Of a stretch of DNA of 64,000 nucleotides, positions 36,050 to 48,248 are shown one piece after another. A program made the position numbers and the translations under genes. The stretch is taken from contig CM043953.1 of the NCBI GenBank assembly GCA_014529385.2, forward strand, positions 116,093,049-116,157,048. Reading direction: 5' to 3'. The notes below the pieces were generated by a model. The model searched no databases. It saw nothing but the letters and a program-made list of their open reading frames with translations, and was not told the origin of the DNA. Each line of letters opens with the position of its first letter. Position 1 is the first letter of the stretch. This DNA comes from Adiantum capillus-veneris (lineage: Eukaryota; Streptophyta; Polypodiopsida; Polypodiales; Pteridaceae).

Positions 36050-37600
36050 CACAAAATATCATGGTTGAAGGTCAACTACTTGTCCACTTGAAGGAACCAA
36101 GAAATACCTAAGGGAAAAAAGTGTGTGATCCAAGATCCACCACCTATCTATGTAGCACACCAAGTGTTTAATTTAGAAACCTCATGAAGTATCTTTTAAT
36201 TTGAATGAAAATAGGTGATCCATAACCCACTACTTATACATTATGAGTGTTTGTTTTACTTTGGATAAAAAGAGGTTATCCATGATCCACCACTCATCCA
36301 TTTAGAAGAACCAACACCGTATTTTTAATGAAATTATGAGTTAGCAGTTCCAAATCTAATAAATGTCAAGTTTATTAAATATAAAGGATCTTTTTAACTT
36401 TGGACAAAAGGAAGTTATCCATGATTCACCATTTGGACTTAAACATTGTCTATTTAAGCTGCAATATTGGGGGTTGATGTTTTTAAATAGAGGTAGATAT
36501 CCATTACCCACCACTTGTCCATTTAGAAGTAAGGATACCTTACTTCTACTATCTTAAATCCAACGTGTGATTTTACAACATGTTTGATCCACCAAGTGTC
36601 CAATCTAGACATAATTCATTTATTGACATATGTTTTTATTTTAGACTAGTTAAAATATACCATGAAGGGTCAATTTTTTTATGAAGGATACCTTATCAAG
36701 TGGATGCTCCATGACCCACCACTTGTTAGTTTGTAAGCATCATCTTTTAGTTTTTACTAATTGTATGCACTATTACATAAAAATATAATATTGCATTTTT
36801 GGTCATGTCAAATCCACTAGGCGTCCATTCTAAACATGAGTCTTAAAAGCGTGTGATCGAAGGTCCATCACTTGGCCACTTGAAGGAACCAAGAAATTCC
36901 TAGGGCAAAAAAGCAGGTGATCCAAGATCCACCACCTGTTCTTTTAGCACATCAAGTTCTTAGTTTGGAAACCTTATGAAGAGCCTTTCATTTTGAATGT
37001 AGGTGATCCATAGCCCACCACGTATCCATTATGGGTGTTTTGTTTCACTTTGGGTAGAAGGAGGTGGTGTAAAATTCTCCACTTATCTATCTAGAAGCAC
37101 CAACACTATACTTTTACTACTATCATACACTAGCAATCCCAAATCCAATATATAGCATCACTAAATTTTAATCTCATCTAAATTATAAGCTCCTTTAAAC
37201 TCTAGAAAAAAGGAGACTATTCATGATCCACCACTTGTCCATTTAAACCAAACCACTCTCTGTTTGAGATACACTATAAAGGGTCTGTTTAATTTGGATA
37301 GAAGTCAATATCCATAATCCACCTCTTGTCCATTTAGAAGGAAGAATGCGTCATTGTCATTATCCTAGAACTTTATAGCATGTTTGATCCACCAAGTTTC
37401 CAATCTAGACATGATTCATTTATTGACATTTATTATTATTCTAAAACAACTTAGCAACTAATAAAGATGCATTATGAAGCTAGGGTTCTTTCTTTTGTAT
37501 ACAAATAGATGCTCCATGATCCATCACTTGTGCATTTAAAAACATCACCACTCCATTTTTATTGATCGCATAAACCCGTACATTGAGGACTACTACCTAT
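36050..37600 (+). repeat. GATCCACCACTTGTCCATTTAG repeat field between FCP1-like genes and ParB-like copy B
   Basis: Cores near 36,070, 36,285, 36,510, 36,715, 36,865, 36,925, 37,225 and 37,320. Unit words (CCAAGATCCACCACCT, GTTATCCATGATCCACC, TAGAAG(C/G)A) are shared with 31-32 kb and 41-43 kb. 37,600-38,290 is AT-rich and empty. Confidence 0.75.
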
Positions 37601-38292
37601 ATCTCATATCTAGTATTTGATAATTTTAGATTCCAATTTCTTACCTAATATACAAAAACTATCAGCAAATACCAATATGCTAAGCATGTGCAAGCATCAT
37701 AGATCAAACACATGTCCAATAAAGACATGATAAGATGTTTTCTAAATCAACACTTGGAAATTTAAGCTAAAGACTACAAAGATCGAAGTAAAGCATTCTA
37801 AATCATTGTTATTTTCAATCTAAAGACTACTAAGGTTGTGAGAACAATTTAGAGAAAAACATGACCATTTAAGGCCCATGCAAGGATAAAAAGTTGTTTA
37901 TAAAAAAGCAAAGCATTTGCTTGTTAATCTATATAAATTTCTAATGCAAACATGTTGAGAGTAGTTCTTGATTCACAAAATAATCACTTATAATCGTTGT
38001 TCTATAGCATACTAAATTAATCAATAATAAAATTCAAACAAGAAAATATTACTTCATCTATCTATCAATTTGGTGGTCTAGCATGGTGATAAAAGAGATT
38101 TCCTCTTTCTCACTATAAGCATAACAAAAGATAAATTATCCCTTTTCATGTTAAAACAAATTCTTGTCATCAAATAAGCATTTCAAACTCAAATAAATGA
38201 TTAAATCAACACCAAACTAATAAGATCTATTTACATTGTGCAAAATATATGAGAAAAAGCTACACAAACTAGCTCATACTTGCTTCATCGTT

Positions 38293-40971
38293 TCAAAACT
38301 CCTCAACATCCTCGATTGATAATGGTGTCTTGCTAGTTGACACTCCTTCTGTGTGAACCTTTTCAGGTTGGACTGGTTGCTCGCTTGGAAGCCTTGCCCA
38401 TTGCTTGATGTCGTCACGATGCTTTACAAATTCTAAAAGCCTTGATTGCATCTTTCTTTGCTCATCACCGCTCTCCACAAGACATATTGCTTCTCCCTTT
38501 TTCTCTAGTCCCAACTCTATTATGTATCCATTACTAAATATATCAACAAGCTTGTGATCTTCTTTGCAATACTTTTGAATGCATTTTTGAATGATGATCC
38601 CCATTTTGAGACGCAAAAACTCCTCATCGGACATCTGGGACACACGTGTAGTCAAGATTAAGCATTTCTGTATTGAGTATTGTTGTGTGTGCACCTGGAG
38701 CTAATGAGGCCGCAAGTCCTTCAAAAGAATCTCCCTTGCTTAAGAAATGTGCACTGTGAAAAACTCTACTGCACCAATGCACTCCTTGTCCTTTTCAAAA
38801 TGCAATGCACCAACAAATTGTCTTTTGACTATGCCAGCTGACATTAGCTCTAAAGCACATTGTAACCGCACATAATCCTTGTTGCATAAAAAGGCAAGTA
38901 GCACAAATTGAGATCCCGTTGAGTTGCCAGTGATAGCTATAATTCCATCTAAAAGATCCTTGAATCTCTCACTACTCCAATTTTTCTTTGTTTGCAAAGC
39001 CTGCGTATTGTCCAAGATGCACAATCCTATGGAGATTGGATTGCTCAAATGTTGTTGTAAATAGGAACCTCCTTCCATTTGAAGATTAACAATATAAGTT
39101 GACCATGGAAGATCCAAATTTGAGCTTTCTTTATCCTTGGTGATGTTAATAGTCCATTGTATATATTTTTGTGCCTCCTCTAGAAAGTTTGTCTTCTTTG
39201 TGCCACGTTTTAAATGTGTTGAGATCCAAGTATCACAGAGCTTTAAAGAATGTGATATACAACATCATTGATGTTGTATCTTGTTGCCAGCTCTTGATAA
39301 TTCTGACACGGATTCTCTTCATCAAAGGCGTTAAACTCCTCAAGCAAAGCATCTTGAATGAGAAGATCTTGTTTTAGCTGCTTGATGCAGTCAGCCATGT
39401 CCACCACGTCTGTATCCTTTGCGCCCTTCGAGAGTACAATTTGCCGAGACTCTATTTCAATTTGAATTGTTTTTACTTCTTCCTCATCTAAGCCACATAA
39501 ATACCAAAAAATGGTGGCTCCAGGCTTCTTGTTTTCTTTCTCAAGTTGCTGGATTATATTTACCCAATGATTAAAAACCTCATCAGAATAGGTCACCATA
39601 TGTTCTTGCTTAGCAATGAAGGATGCACCAGCAAAAATTTTTGCCATTTGAAGAAACGCCTAAAAAAATCAAAAAACACTAAATCAACATTAGAGCTTTA
39701 ATCATCATTATATACTTAAAAGCAAACAAGGAATTTGACTTACATCCCAAGATGCACGAGACTCTGCACCCTCTTTTTCTCCATGTTTTGGCCTTGGAGG
39801 ACATTGTTTGAATATCCATTGGCTACGGAGGTGATTTAGAATGTCACCTATACGGTTTCTTTACGTATAAAGCTTTTGCTTTTGCTTCTTCATTCGCTAT
39901 AGCTGAAATAGCCGTTGCAACTTGTGGAGGTGGATCCACAACAATGCGGGCCTTTCTCTTCTCATAAACTGCTCTTAGCCTTTGAGATTCTCCATCCTTT
40001 GCCATTTTTTTATATGCTAATAGCTTAGCAGCATAAATAGAGTGTTGTCCATCAATGATCCAATATTTGTATTCAACGAGCTTATCTTCTTTTACTTTAC
40101 TATGTGTCATTGAAACTCCTCCTTTTTGCTTACAATTATTCACTCGGATTAAGTAAGCACATGAAGAAGGTCGATTGGCACTTGCTACAAAAAACAACAT
40201 GCAATTCCTTACTTGGTTGGGTTGTAACTGGCGACAAATATATTGATCAGGTGATAAAAAGAAATTAGCAATTGGGATTTCATACTCCTTGTATTTGAAT
40301 GGAAAATAAGCTGAGTATTTCTCCATCCCCCCTGTATCCTTTCTCTTTGCCTTTTGTACCTCTTTCTCCAAGATTTTAGGCTCCACAAATTTTAATGATG
40401 GTTGAGTGCTTGTGCCTTCGCTTGCAGATGCTAAAATGACCTCATCCACATCCATAACACTTGCTGTGAGACTCTTGATCTTTTTGGCTATGGGCTTTTT
40501 GCCTATGGGCTTCTTTGTTGCTTTTTGGTTCTTCACTCTTTTGCCTTTTAAGCAGACAACAATTGCACTATGTAGCTCATCTATGGTAACTTCACTTGTA
40601 ATCTGATCTAGCTGCTAACCTCGTGTGAACATAGTATCACTTTTATCTTTAACCATTTGGTCAATCACATATGCATCAGGAGCTAGTTGATACTCAATAT
40701 TTCCAGGTACCTCAATATCAAGGCATGCAATTTCAGCATGTGTATCAACTACTGAAAGAGCAATTCCAAGGACTTGTCCCAAATGATCAAATTTGTTTTC
40801 TTCTTTATCACTGGCTACAAAAAGTTGAACTTTATGATGTTGTGCACCTTCACTAGCATAGATGTCCAAACACCACCTTCGCTTATCATTATAAGCAAAG
40901 TCAACATTCAAGGGAATAGTGGTAACTTTTCTTTTTTGTGACATTTTGTTCCTAAAGTCGATGAAACACAA
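38293..40971 (-). pseudogene. ParB/DGQHR-like family protein, copy B (decayed, keeps the DGQHS motif)
   Basis: Read on minus: N-terminus MSQKRKVTTIPLN and RWCLDIYASEGAQHHKVQLF; Lys-rich linker; a ParB-like region (YEIPIANFFLSPDQYICRQL, QVRNCMLFFVAS) and then YWIIDGQHSIYAAKLLAYK (DGQHS codons about 40,056-40,040). In ParB and DGQHR proteins the corresponding strand reads like ii(D)GxxR. Then KARIVVDPPPQV, a segment ending SWD, an intron (39,743-39,661, 83 bp, same place as in copy A), and helical C-terminal parts to DDIKQWARLPS. Lesions: TAG at 40617-40615 where copy A has Trp, a 1-base frame change near 39,848, another near 39,245, and stops near 38,740 and 38,700. ParB-fold proteins bind DNA or nucleotides; the role here is unknown. 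Confidence 0.72.
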
Positions 40972-41089
40972 GTATTAGTTATCAAGATATAAACATCAAC
41001 ATATCAAATTGTACAATCCTTTCTTTTAACTCAAACATAGCTAAACAAGAGATAGATTTATAAAATTAGATACATTTTAGAGAGTCTTG

Positions 41090-43130
41090 TTCTTTTGTCT
41101 ACAAGAAGGTGATCCATAACCCACCCCCCCTTGTCCATTTAGTCCAACTAAGTGACTAGTTAAGATAATATCTGAATGATCCATTTTTTTGTCTACAAAA
41201 GGCTGATCTAATATGTAGCTTCAATACACCATGCTAGATCCACCATGTGTCCAATCTAAATATGAGTTTGAAAAGGTTTTGATTTATGGACCATCACTTG
41301 CTAACTTGAAGGAACCAAGAAGTGTCTAAGGAAAAAAAGGAGGTGATCCAAGATCCACCACTTGTCCATTTTACTTGTAGCTTCAATATAGCATATTTGA
41401 TTCACCATGACATTGTTCAATGTAGCATGAGTGTCAAAATCTTGTGATCCAAACTCCATTACTTGCTCACTTAAAGGAACCAGAAACTACCTAAGGAAAA
41501 AAAGTGGTTGATCCACCACCTGTCCATTTTGCACCAAGTGTTTAATTTAGAAATGTCATTACGGTAGATTATCTATAATTAACCTCTTGATCATTATGGG
41601 TTTATGACATGCTAGATTCACCATGTGTCCAATCTAAACATGAGTCTCAAAAGCCTATGATCCAAGATCCATCACTTGTAAAATCAAAATATCTTTAGGG
41701 GAAAAAGTGAGTGATCCATGATCCACCACTTGTCCATTTAGAACACTAAATGTTTAATTTAGAAATTTTTTGGAGGGTTTTTCAATTTGAATGAAGTTAA
41801 ATGACCCATAACCCACTAGTGGTCCATTATGGATGTTTTGTTCACTTTGGATAAAAACACTTTATCCATGATCCACCACTTGTCCATTTAGACTCCCGAA
41901 GAGTTTGATAAAAGAAGGTGGTCTAAAACCCACCACTTGTCCATTTAGAAGCAGAAACATCATACTTTTACAAGTATCATGCACTAATAGCTCCAAACAG
42001 AATGTATGGCATCACAAAATCTCAAGTCCATGGAATACAAAGGCTTTCTTCAACTTTGGACAAAAAGAAGATTATCCATGATCCATCACTTGTCCATTTA
42101 GACTCTAACAATTATCTATTATGGATCCAACATGGAGCCTTAGGATCTACTTCTTATGGATAGGAGTAGATATCTATGATCCATCACTTGTCCATTTAGA
42201 CCCAATCAATTGTTTATTAAAAATACAGTATAGTGGGTTTGGTTTTGCTTGAAAGAAGTAGATATTCATGATAGAACTTGTCCATTTTAAAAGTAAGGAT
42301 ACTTCATATTTACTACGCTAGATCCAAAATTTGATTTTACAACATGTTTGATCCACCAGTTGTCCAATCTAGACATGATTACTATATTGGCATTTATTTT
42401 TATTATCAGCCAATTGAGTGACTAGTTAAGATACATGATGAAGGGTCTATTTCTTTTGTCTACAAGTAGATGATCTATGATTCACCACTTGTCCATGTAT
42501 AGACATCGCATGGTCCACTACATTTTTACTATTTGCATATAGGGGTACATTGAGATATAGTATGTAGCTTATATACAACATGTAAGAACCACCAAGTGTC
42601 CAATCTATACACGACTCTCACAGGGTGTTTTGTTTCACTTTGGATTAAAGAGGTTATCCATGATCCACCACTTGTCCATTTAGCTTCCCCAACTATTTTG
42701 TGTGCTTTTTTTCTTTAATAAAAAAAAGTGGTTTAAAATCCATCACTTGTGCATTTAGAAGCACAAACATGTTTTGTTTCACATTGGATCAAAGAGGTTA
42801 TCCACTAGTTGTCCATGTATAAGCATCACTTGGTCCACTAAATGTTTCCTAATTGCATATAGTGGTACATTGAGATATAGTATGTAGCATTGATACAACA
42901 TGTTAGATCCACCAGGTGTCCAATCTATACATGAGTTTCAAAGGGTGTTTTGTTTCACTTTGGTTTAAAGAGGTTCTCCATGATCCACCACTTGTCCATC
43001 TAAATTCCCCAAGTGTTCAATGTGCTTTATGTTCTTGATAAAAGAAGGTGGTCTAAAATCCACCACTTGTCCATTCAGATAAGAAAGAACTACCGTTGGT
43101 TATCCGTGATCCTCAACTTGCCCAATGTAA
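41090..43130 (+). repeat. GATCCACCACTTGTCCATTTAG repeat field right of ParB-like copy B
   Basis: The densest of the fields: cores near 41,125, 41,350, 41,715, 41,870, 41,925, 42,085, 42,175, 42,480, 42,660, 42,965 and 43,060, mostly with TTTAGA after the core. Several ~200-300-bp segments recur (for example the TGTTTTGTTTCACTTTGGAT blocks at 42,620, 42,773 and 42,946). Confidence 0.8.
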
Positions 43131-43134
43131 ACAT

Positions 43135-43460
43135 TATACCACTTGGCCTTTCGTGCATCCAAGATCCACCACTTGTCCAATCTAGAGTAGAGAGCAAGGC
43201 CTTTGGTGCATGGGAGATCCACTAATTGTCCAATCTAGATATGAAAGAACTATCTTTAGTGTGAGAGAGATCAACCACTTGTCCAATCTAGACAAGAAGA
43301 AAAGACCCTTGGTGCATGAGAGATCCACCAGTTGTCCAATCTAGACTAGATAGAAAGTCCTTTGGTGCATGCGAGATCCACCACATGCCCATTCTAGACA
43401 AGAACAAAAGGTATTTAGCGCATGGGAGATCCACCACATGTCAAATGTAGACTACATAGG
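43135..43460 (+). repeat. Regular ~60-bp tandem array of the CCACTTGTCCAATCTAGA unit
   Basis: About five units: GAGATCCACCA(C/G)TTGTCCA, then ATCTAGA, a purine stretch, then CCTTTGGTGCATGG. This is the most regular part of the larger motif field and ends it. Confidence 0.88.
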
Positions 43461-43716
43461 AATGCCTGACTGCCTTCCTATATCTGTAGTCCAACACACC
43501 AAAGATAACTAATTCCACTCACTTAAGCATCCCTTAACACTATTTAACTCTCTAAAATAATCTCCAAGCATGCTTTCCAATACAGTTTCTAGACAAATTT
43601 ATCGAGCCAACTAGAATTCACTTATAACTTCACTAATCAATGTACTCTCTAACCAAATTATCACACCAAGCAAGATTCCATTATGACATGCACCATTTTT
43701 GACTCATACATAATCT

Positions 43717-43721
43717 TAAAC
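43717..43721. repeat. Target site duplication TAAAC (left)
   Basis: The five bases before the TG of the 5' LTR equal 60658-60662 after the CA of the 3' LTR. Confidence 0.95.
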
Positions 43722-44528
43722 TGTAAGGTCCCTACCTTTTTTCCAGGACCACACTCTATGTAAAAATAAACCCAAGTTTTTATACAGCAAAAAAATGCTA
43801 TTTTAAGTAGTTTTTAATGATCAAAATGTATTTTTCAATTGATATTCTTAAATAATTCTTAATTCTGATCAAAATTGATTTTTGTAAAACTTTTCCAAAT
43901 TTAATGCTATTTTTTAGCAAATTTTAATGATTAGATGACATTTTTAAATTGATATTTTAAAATAATTTTCAATTTTGGTAAAAATAAATTTTTATAAAGA
44001 AATTCCAAATTTAATGAAATTTTGGCCGCCCGACCTGTCTAATTTTGTCCGGCCCGCCAAAATGCACTTATTTTAAAAATTTGAAAAAAAGGAATTTTTC
44101 GACCCAAAACTGGTAATTTTAACGGGTAAATCTGAGATGAAAGCCGTGTTTTTATCATAATTTAACAATTCCGGAAATAAAATTAAGCTAAAATTGATCC
44201 ATTTAATCAAAAATTAACATTTCCCTAAGGTACGGTTAATCCGGGCTGTACATGCATAGGCATGCATACATGAGCAAGTGTGCCCGGGCAGGCATGAGCA
44301 TACACAGGTATGCGGGGAAGTGTATACATGAGCATATGTACATCCCAAATCTTAATTCATAGGGCTAGACCATTCCTAAAGCACATGGGAACTTGTCCCT
44401 AGCCAACCTCAGTGAATTGGGGGAGGTTGGCTTGAGCACTTTAGTGCATCGGGGATGGTTGACAAGGCTAGAGGGAGTTCAACTCCACTCCCCCAAGCCC
44501 AAATCGAACGCCCTCTCCTCCACCACGA

Positions 44529-44655
<127 letters not shown>

Positions 44656-44772
44656 ATGCATGGCCTAGAGGTCCAGTGAACTGGCCTCTCACCACTCACT
44701 GCCTAGTCAAGTGGTAGAGAGCCCAGCTCTCTCCTAGTCCTTCTCATGCATGGCTTGTGCCATCCTTGGGAC

Positions 44773-44780
44773 TATAAAAG
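44773..44780 (+). promoter_or_regulatory. LTR TATA box (TATAAAAG)
   Basis: TATAAAAGGAGAGGC in a GC-balanced context, conserved in the 3' LTR at 50325-50332. Transcription would start near 44,800-44,810, just before the (CA)n stretch, setting the U3/R border. Confidence 0.75.
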
Positions 44781-45928
44781 GAGAGGCAGCCCCTCACTAC
44801 AGCCCACCAAAATAACACACACACACACACACACACCCAGATTCAGCCCACACACACACTTCCTACACACTCTAGCTAGTCGAGGTGCTGTCGAAACGCA
44901 TAACTTTCAACTAAAGCGACGAAGTGCTGCCAAAATACTACCAAATCAACCTCTCGGATCAGCAAATCGAGGTTAATTCTCAGCTTTCCGGTAAGCTCTA
45001 TTTAAATTCTGCTTACGACATATTTTCTCTCTTCTAATTACTCCCCATTATCTGTCAAAATTAGGCATAAATTGCCAAATTCTACTATCATTTAGACTCT
45101 AATTCATTATGTAATTAACCAGATCTCCTTGCTTAATCCCCTCTCTTATTTATTCACTAATCCGCTTCTTAAATTCAAGATTAATTAGTTATTAGTAAAA
45201 AGATTAATCTGATAGCCAGTTTTGTTGAATGTACACTGGAAATTTACCTCAAATCTGATAAAAAGGTAAACTATTAATCTTAATCCATTATTACACTAGA
45301 GAATTACTTAATCAAGGATTAAAATCCAATTTTGCATGGGATTAAGTAGGAAATTAGAGAAAAAGACTATTTACTCATTTTCCTTGCAGTTATTCTCTAA
45401 ATTCCATCCATTTTATTTAAATTAGGGACCAAATTGGGTCAATCTTATCATTTAATTATGCATGCATCATTAATAAGTGGAAATCTCATTATACTAAGTG
45501 GGAATTACCTTTCGAAGGTTAATTTTCCATTAAGGAATGAAACTCCTTCTGCATTTGCATGTCGTAAATGCATCTTTTTACACTTTAGTCATCATTTAGT
45601 CATTCTAATTAATCAAATAATTACAAGAGCTAAATTCTCCCTAATGATCTAATCTAAGAATCTAAAATTAGAGTAGATTACCATGAGATTAGGTCAAAAT
45701 GCTAATCTAAATTAGTATAATTAGAGCTTAGATCATTTTCTCCTAATCTAAACCTCCCAAACTGTAAGCTAATGAGTATTTTACCATAGCTTGCATTGAA
45801 TTTATCCTTTTATTTAAGAGTAATTCTCGATAAGGTTAACTATATTGTTCTTAACCATTGTGGTTTCCATGGTAAATTGGTATTAGTGCTTCTTTTCCGA
45901 GTTCATTAACCTTTAAGTAGTGAGTCCA

Positions 45929-46066
45929 ATGGCCCCAAAGAGAACCCGTTTTGGTGGTGCAAACGATTATGAGGCAGGCACTAGTAATGCCAATAACAAG
46001 GGCAAGGCTCCAGTGATAGAGGAAGTACTGGCCGACTCACAAAGCAATCAAGAAGAAACTACTGAG
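45929..46066 (+). CDS. gag: Gag first exon inside the LTR (inferred)
   Basis: ATG at 45929 opens 46 codons starting MAPKRTRFGGANDYEAG, like the N-terminus of many plant Ty3/gypsy gag proteins, and ends with ACTGAG|GTAGGT, a good splice donor in phase 0. The gag body begins after an AG at 48247-48248 (GTA CCA CCT), also phase 0, so splicing joins them exactly. The 3' LTR has the same start (51451) and donor, but a TAA at 51571-51573. This is an inference from frame and splice signals; no transcript evidence is available here. Confidence 0.55.
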
Positions 46067-46071
46067 GTAGG

Positions 46072-46142
46072 TGTTGTAACCTGAGCTAGGGCGGGTGCAG
46101 CCTGAGGCAAGCCATGGCCTGGTGCTGAGCAGCAGATGCGAG

Positions 46143-46235
<93 letters not shown>

Positions 46236-46398
46236 CGACACCAAGAAAAATAACGCTATATTTCATTAATTGGTTAGAAGCCTTTTACATATATAAAGTT
46301 GAAAACTTTCCATGCAACCTAGACCTGCAAGTGATTGGTAGCTGCATGGCTATAAGGGGCTGTGCCCACGGGTGACACTTGGGCTTGAAAACCCAACA
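46072..46398. mobile_element. ~330-bp solo-LTR/TRIM-like insertion in the 5' LTR
   Basis: Absent from the 3' LTR, where GTAGGTCCAATTT is continuous. The insert begins TGTTGTAACC and ends AACCCAACA, and TAGG(T) is repeated on both sides. It contains an (AG)n run (46146-46233) and ATATTTCATTAATTGG, like the R region of Copia-type LTRs. It lies just after the putative gag splice donor, so within the intron. Confidence 0.8.
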
Positions 46399-47444
46399 TT
46401 AGGTCCAATTTCAATTTAAGTATAGTTTAATATCATTGCATCCCGATAAGATAGGAAGATTAATCTATCCCGAAAAATGTTGGAATAACCCAACAGAGAC
46501 CACGACATCCTTATTGTTGTATTTAAAATCAAGTAGGAAAGAATGCTTTCAAGAATATACTATCTGATGTAGGAAGGCCTGTTTGCTAGGGAAAATTAAC
46601 TCGGACAGTTCATTTTTAATTCCAATGTTCATCTAGTCCTGACCCCCCTCTTGATCACAGGGGGCACCTCGCGAGATTCTCGCAGTAGCTAGTGTGATCT
46701 GGCTTAGGGCTTCTATCCACGACTTGATTTCTATGCGCTGGGATGTTCACGTCTTGCTTTCTATGCGGTGGACGTATCTAGTTGTATGGGCAACTAGGTG
46801 ACAACGGGTGGAGTGAACACTCGCTGGGGGATTTCGTGCCTCTAGAACATTGGAATTTTAAATGAAATGCGTTATTGAGTAAATTTTTACTAGAAAGATT
46901 GTATTGGTGCCGCTTGAAATACTGTTTGAAAGGCTGTCTGAATACAACCTATGAATTGGAAATAATTAAGGAACATATATGTTGAACAATAATTGTGATA
47001 GTAATTAGAACACACAAGATCAAGTGTGAGTGTGGGGGTGGAAAGTGGGCGCTTTGCTCGGGTTGCCAAAGCCTATGAGACGGGTGGTCCCGATTGGTCG
47101 GGAACTCGCTGCCCCCTTCAAAGTTAGGATGGACCTAGAGTCTCATTGCTCCAAGAGAAAATAAATCCTAAGTGGCCGTGCCTCTGAAATCTATGGGGAA
47201 AAATGCATTTAGGATCTATTCTCTCCTTGGAAGGTGAGTATAAGTCCGTTAGATTATAGAACGCTTCCCCTGCATGACACGGCTAGGATTCCTCTCTCTG
47301 ACAGCTCAATCTCAGGTTACTTGGTGACAAGAGATTGTTTGTCAGTTCATTTTACCCATATTGTTTGTTTCGATTAGGACCTAGCGACCTGTGAGGTTTC
47401 CCATCAGATCCGTTATTGAGATGACGGGGTGGGGACCTCACAAC

Positions 47445-47457
47445 TGGTATCACAGCC
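47445..47457 (+). promoter_or_regulatory. Primer binding site, tRNA-iMet type
   Basis: TGGTATCACAGCC two bases after the LTR ends in CACA. It differs by one base from the usual plant form TGGTATCAGAGCC. This fixes the inner border of the 5' LTR and the plus orientation. Confidence 0.88.
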
Positions 47458-47542
47458 AGGTTGTAAGAACTAGAAAAATAATGCTGTTTGAAATTTTTAA
47501 AAGTAAAGGTTAGCAGGGTAGACGTACTCAAGGACGTGAGTA

Positions 47543-48088
47543 TTGATGTTTCAGGAAGATGCCAAGGTTTCTTACTGCAAGTTTAGAACATTTGAAATAA
47601 TGTATATGGAGGCGTGTTGCTCTCCAAATTACAATTTCCACCGAAGTATGATGGAAGTTTTGATGAAGGCTTTTGCTCCTCCATCAACGGGAATCCATCA
47701 AGGTTGGGAGATTCCATGGAATAGTAAGGGTGGTATCTTCTACATCAATGCTACAAAATTTGAGTATCTATCCACTGACTTGAAGAAGCTTCGTTGGGCG
47801 CATGAATTGCGGGTTATTCAAGTTTTCTACTTCCTTGGAACTTCTAGAGAAGTCAAGATCATTGTCGATGGTCTCAAGACAACCTTAAATAGATGGGTTT
47901 TTGATCAAGTGAAGAATGTGATCCCTAGTGATAGAATTAACCCTAATGCCATTCTGGATGTGTTTCCTTCGAATGAGAATCTTGTAATATTTGAGCCTAT
48001 TGAAATAGTAGACTGTAAGCATCTGTCTTCAAACACTTATCACTTGTACTATTGTGCCCCCGAACAACCAGCAGTTAGAATCCTTTAA
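47543..48088 (+). CDS. Hypothetical 182-residue ORF between primer site and gag
   Basis: Open frame starting MMFQEDAKVSYCKFR and ending APEQPAVRIL. It has mixed, protein-like composition (GGIFYINATKFEYL; SREVKIIVDGLKTTLNRWVF; NAILDVFPSNENLVIFEP) rather than repeat character. I recognise no retroviral or host domain. It lies inside the intron inferred for gag and upstream of the gag body, so it may be a captured sequence or an extra ORF of this element family. Confidence 0.4.
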   Translation: MMFQEDAKVSYCKFRTFEIMYMEACCSPNYNFHRSMMEVLMKAFAPPSTGIHQGWEIPWNSKGGIFYINATKFEYLSTDLKKLRWAHELRVIQVFYFLGTSREVKIIVDGLKTTLNRWVFDQVKNVIPSDRINPNAILDVFPSNENLVIFEPIEIVDCKHLSSNTYHLYYCAPEQPAVRIL

Positions 48089-48248
48089 CCGATGAACCAA
48101 GCTAGATTTGTAAATACTTAGCCAAGATAAATTATGGATCTTGACTTGGGTAAAAGAAAATTTTGTCTTGAGTCTCTTATCTCGTGTTGTTAAAATTTTA
48201 ATTTATTAAGCTTTGAGACAGTATATCCATAAGTGCACTATTGTATAG

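Noticed and set aside
41090-43460. tRNA or snoRNA clusters suggested by the regular motif spacing
   Set aside because: No cloverleaf, A/B box or C/D box pattern could be found; the repeats are simply tandem degenerate DNA.
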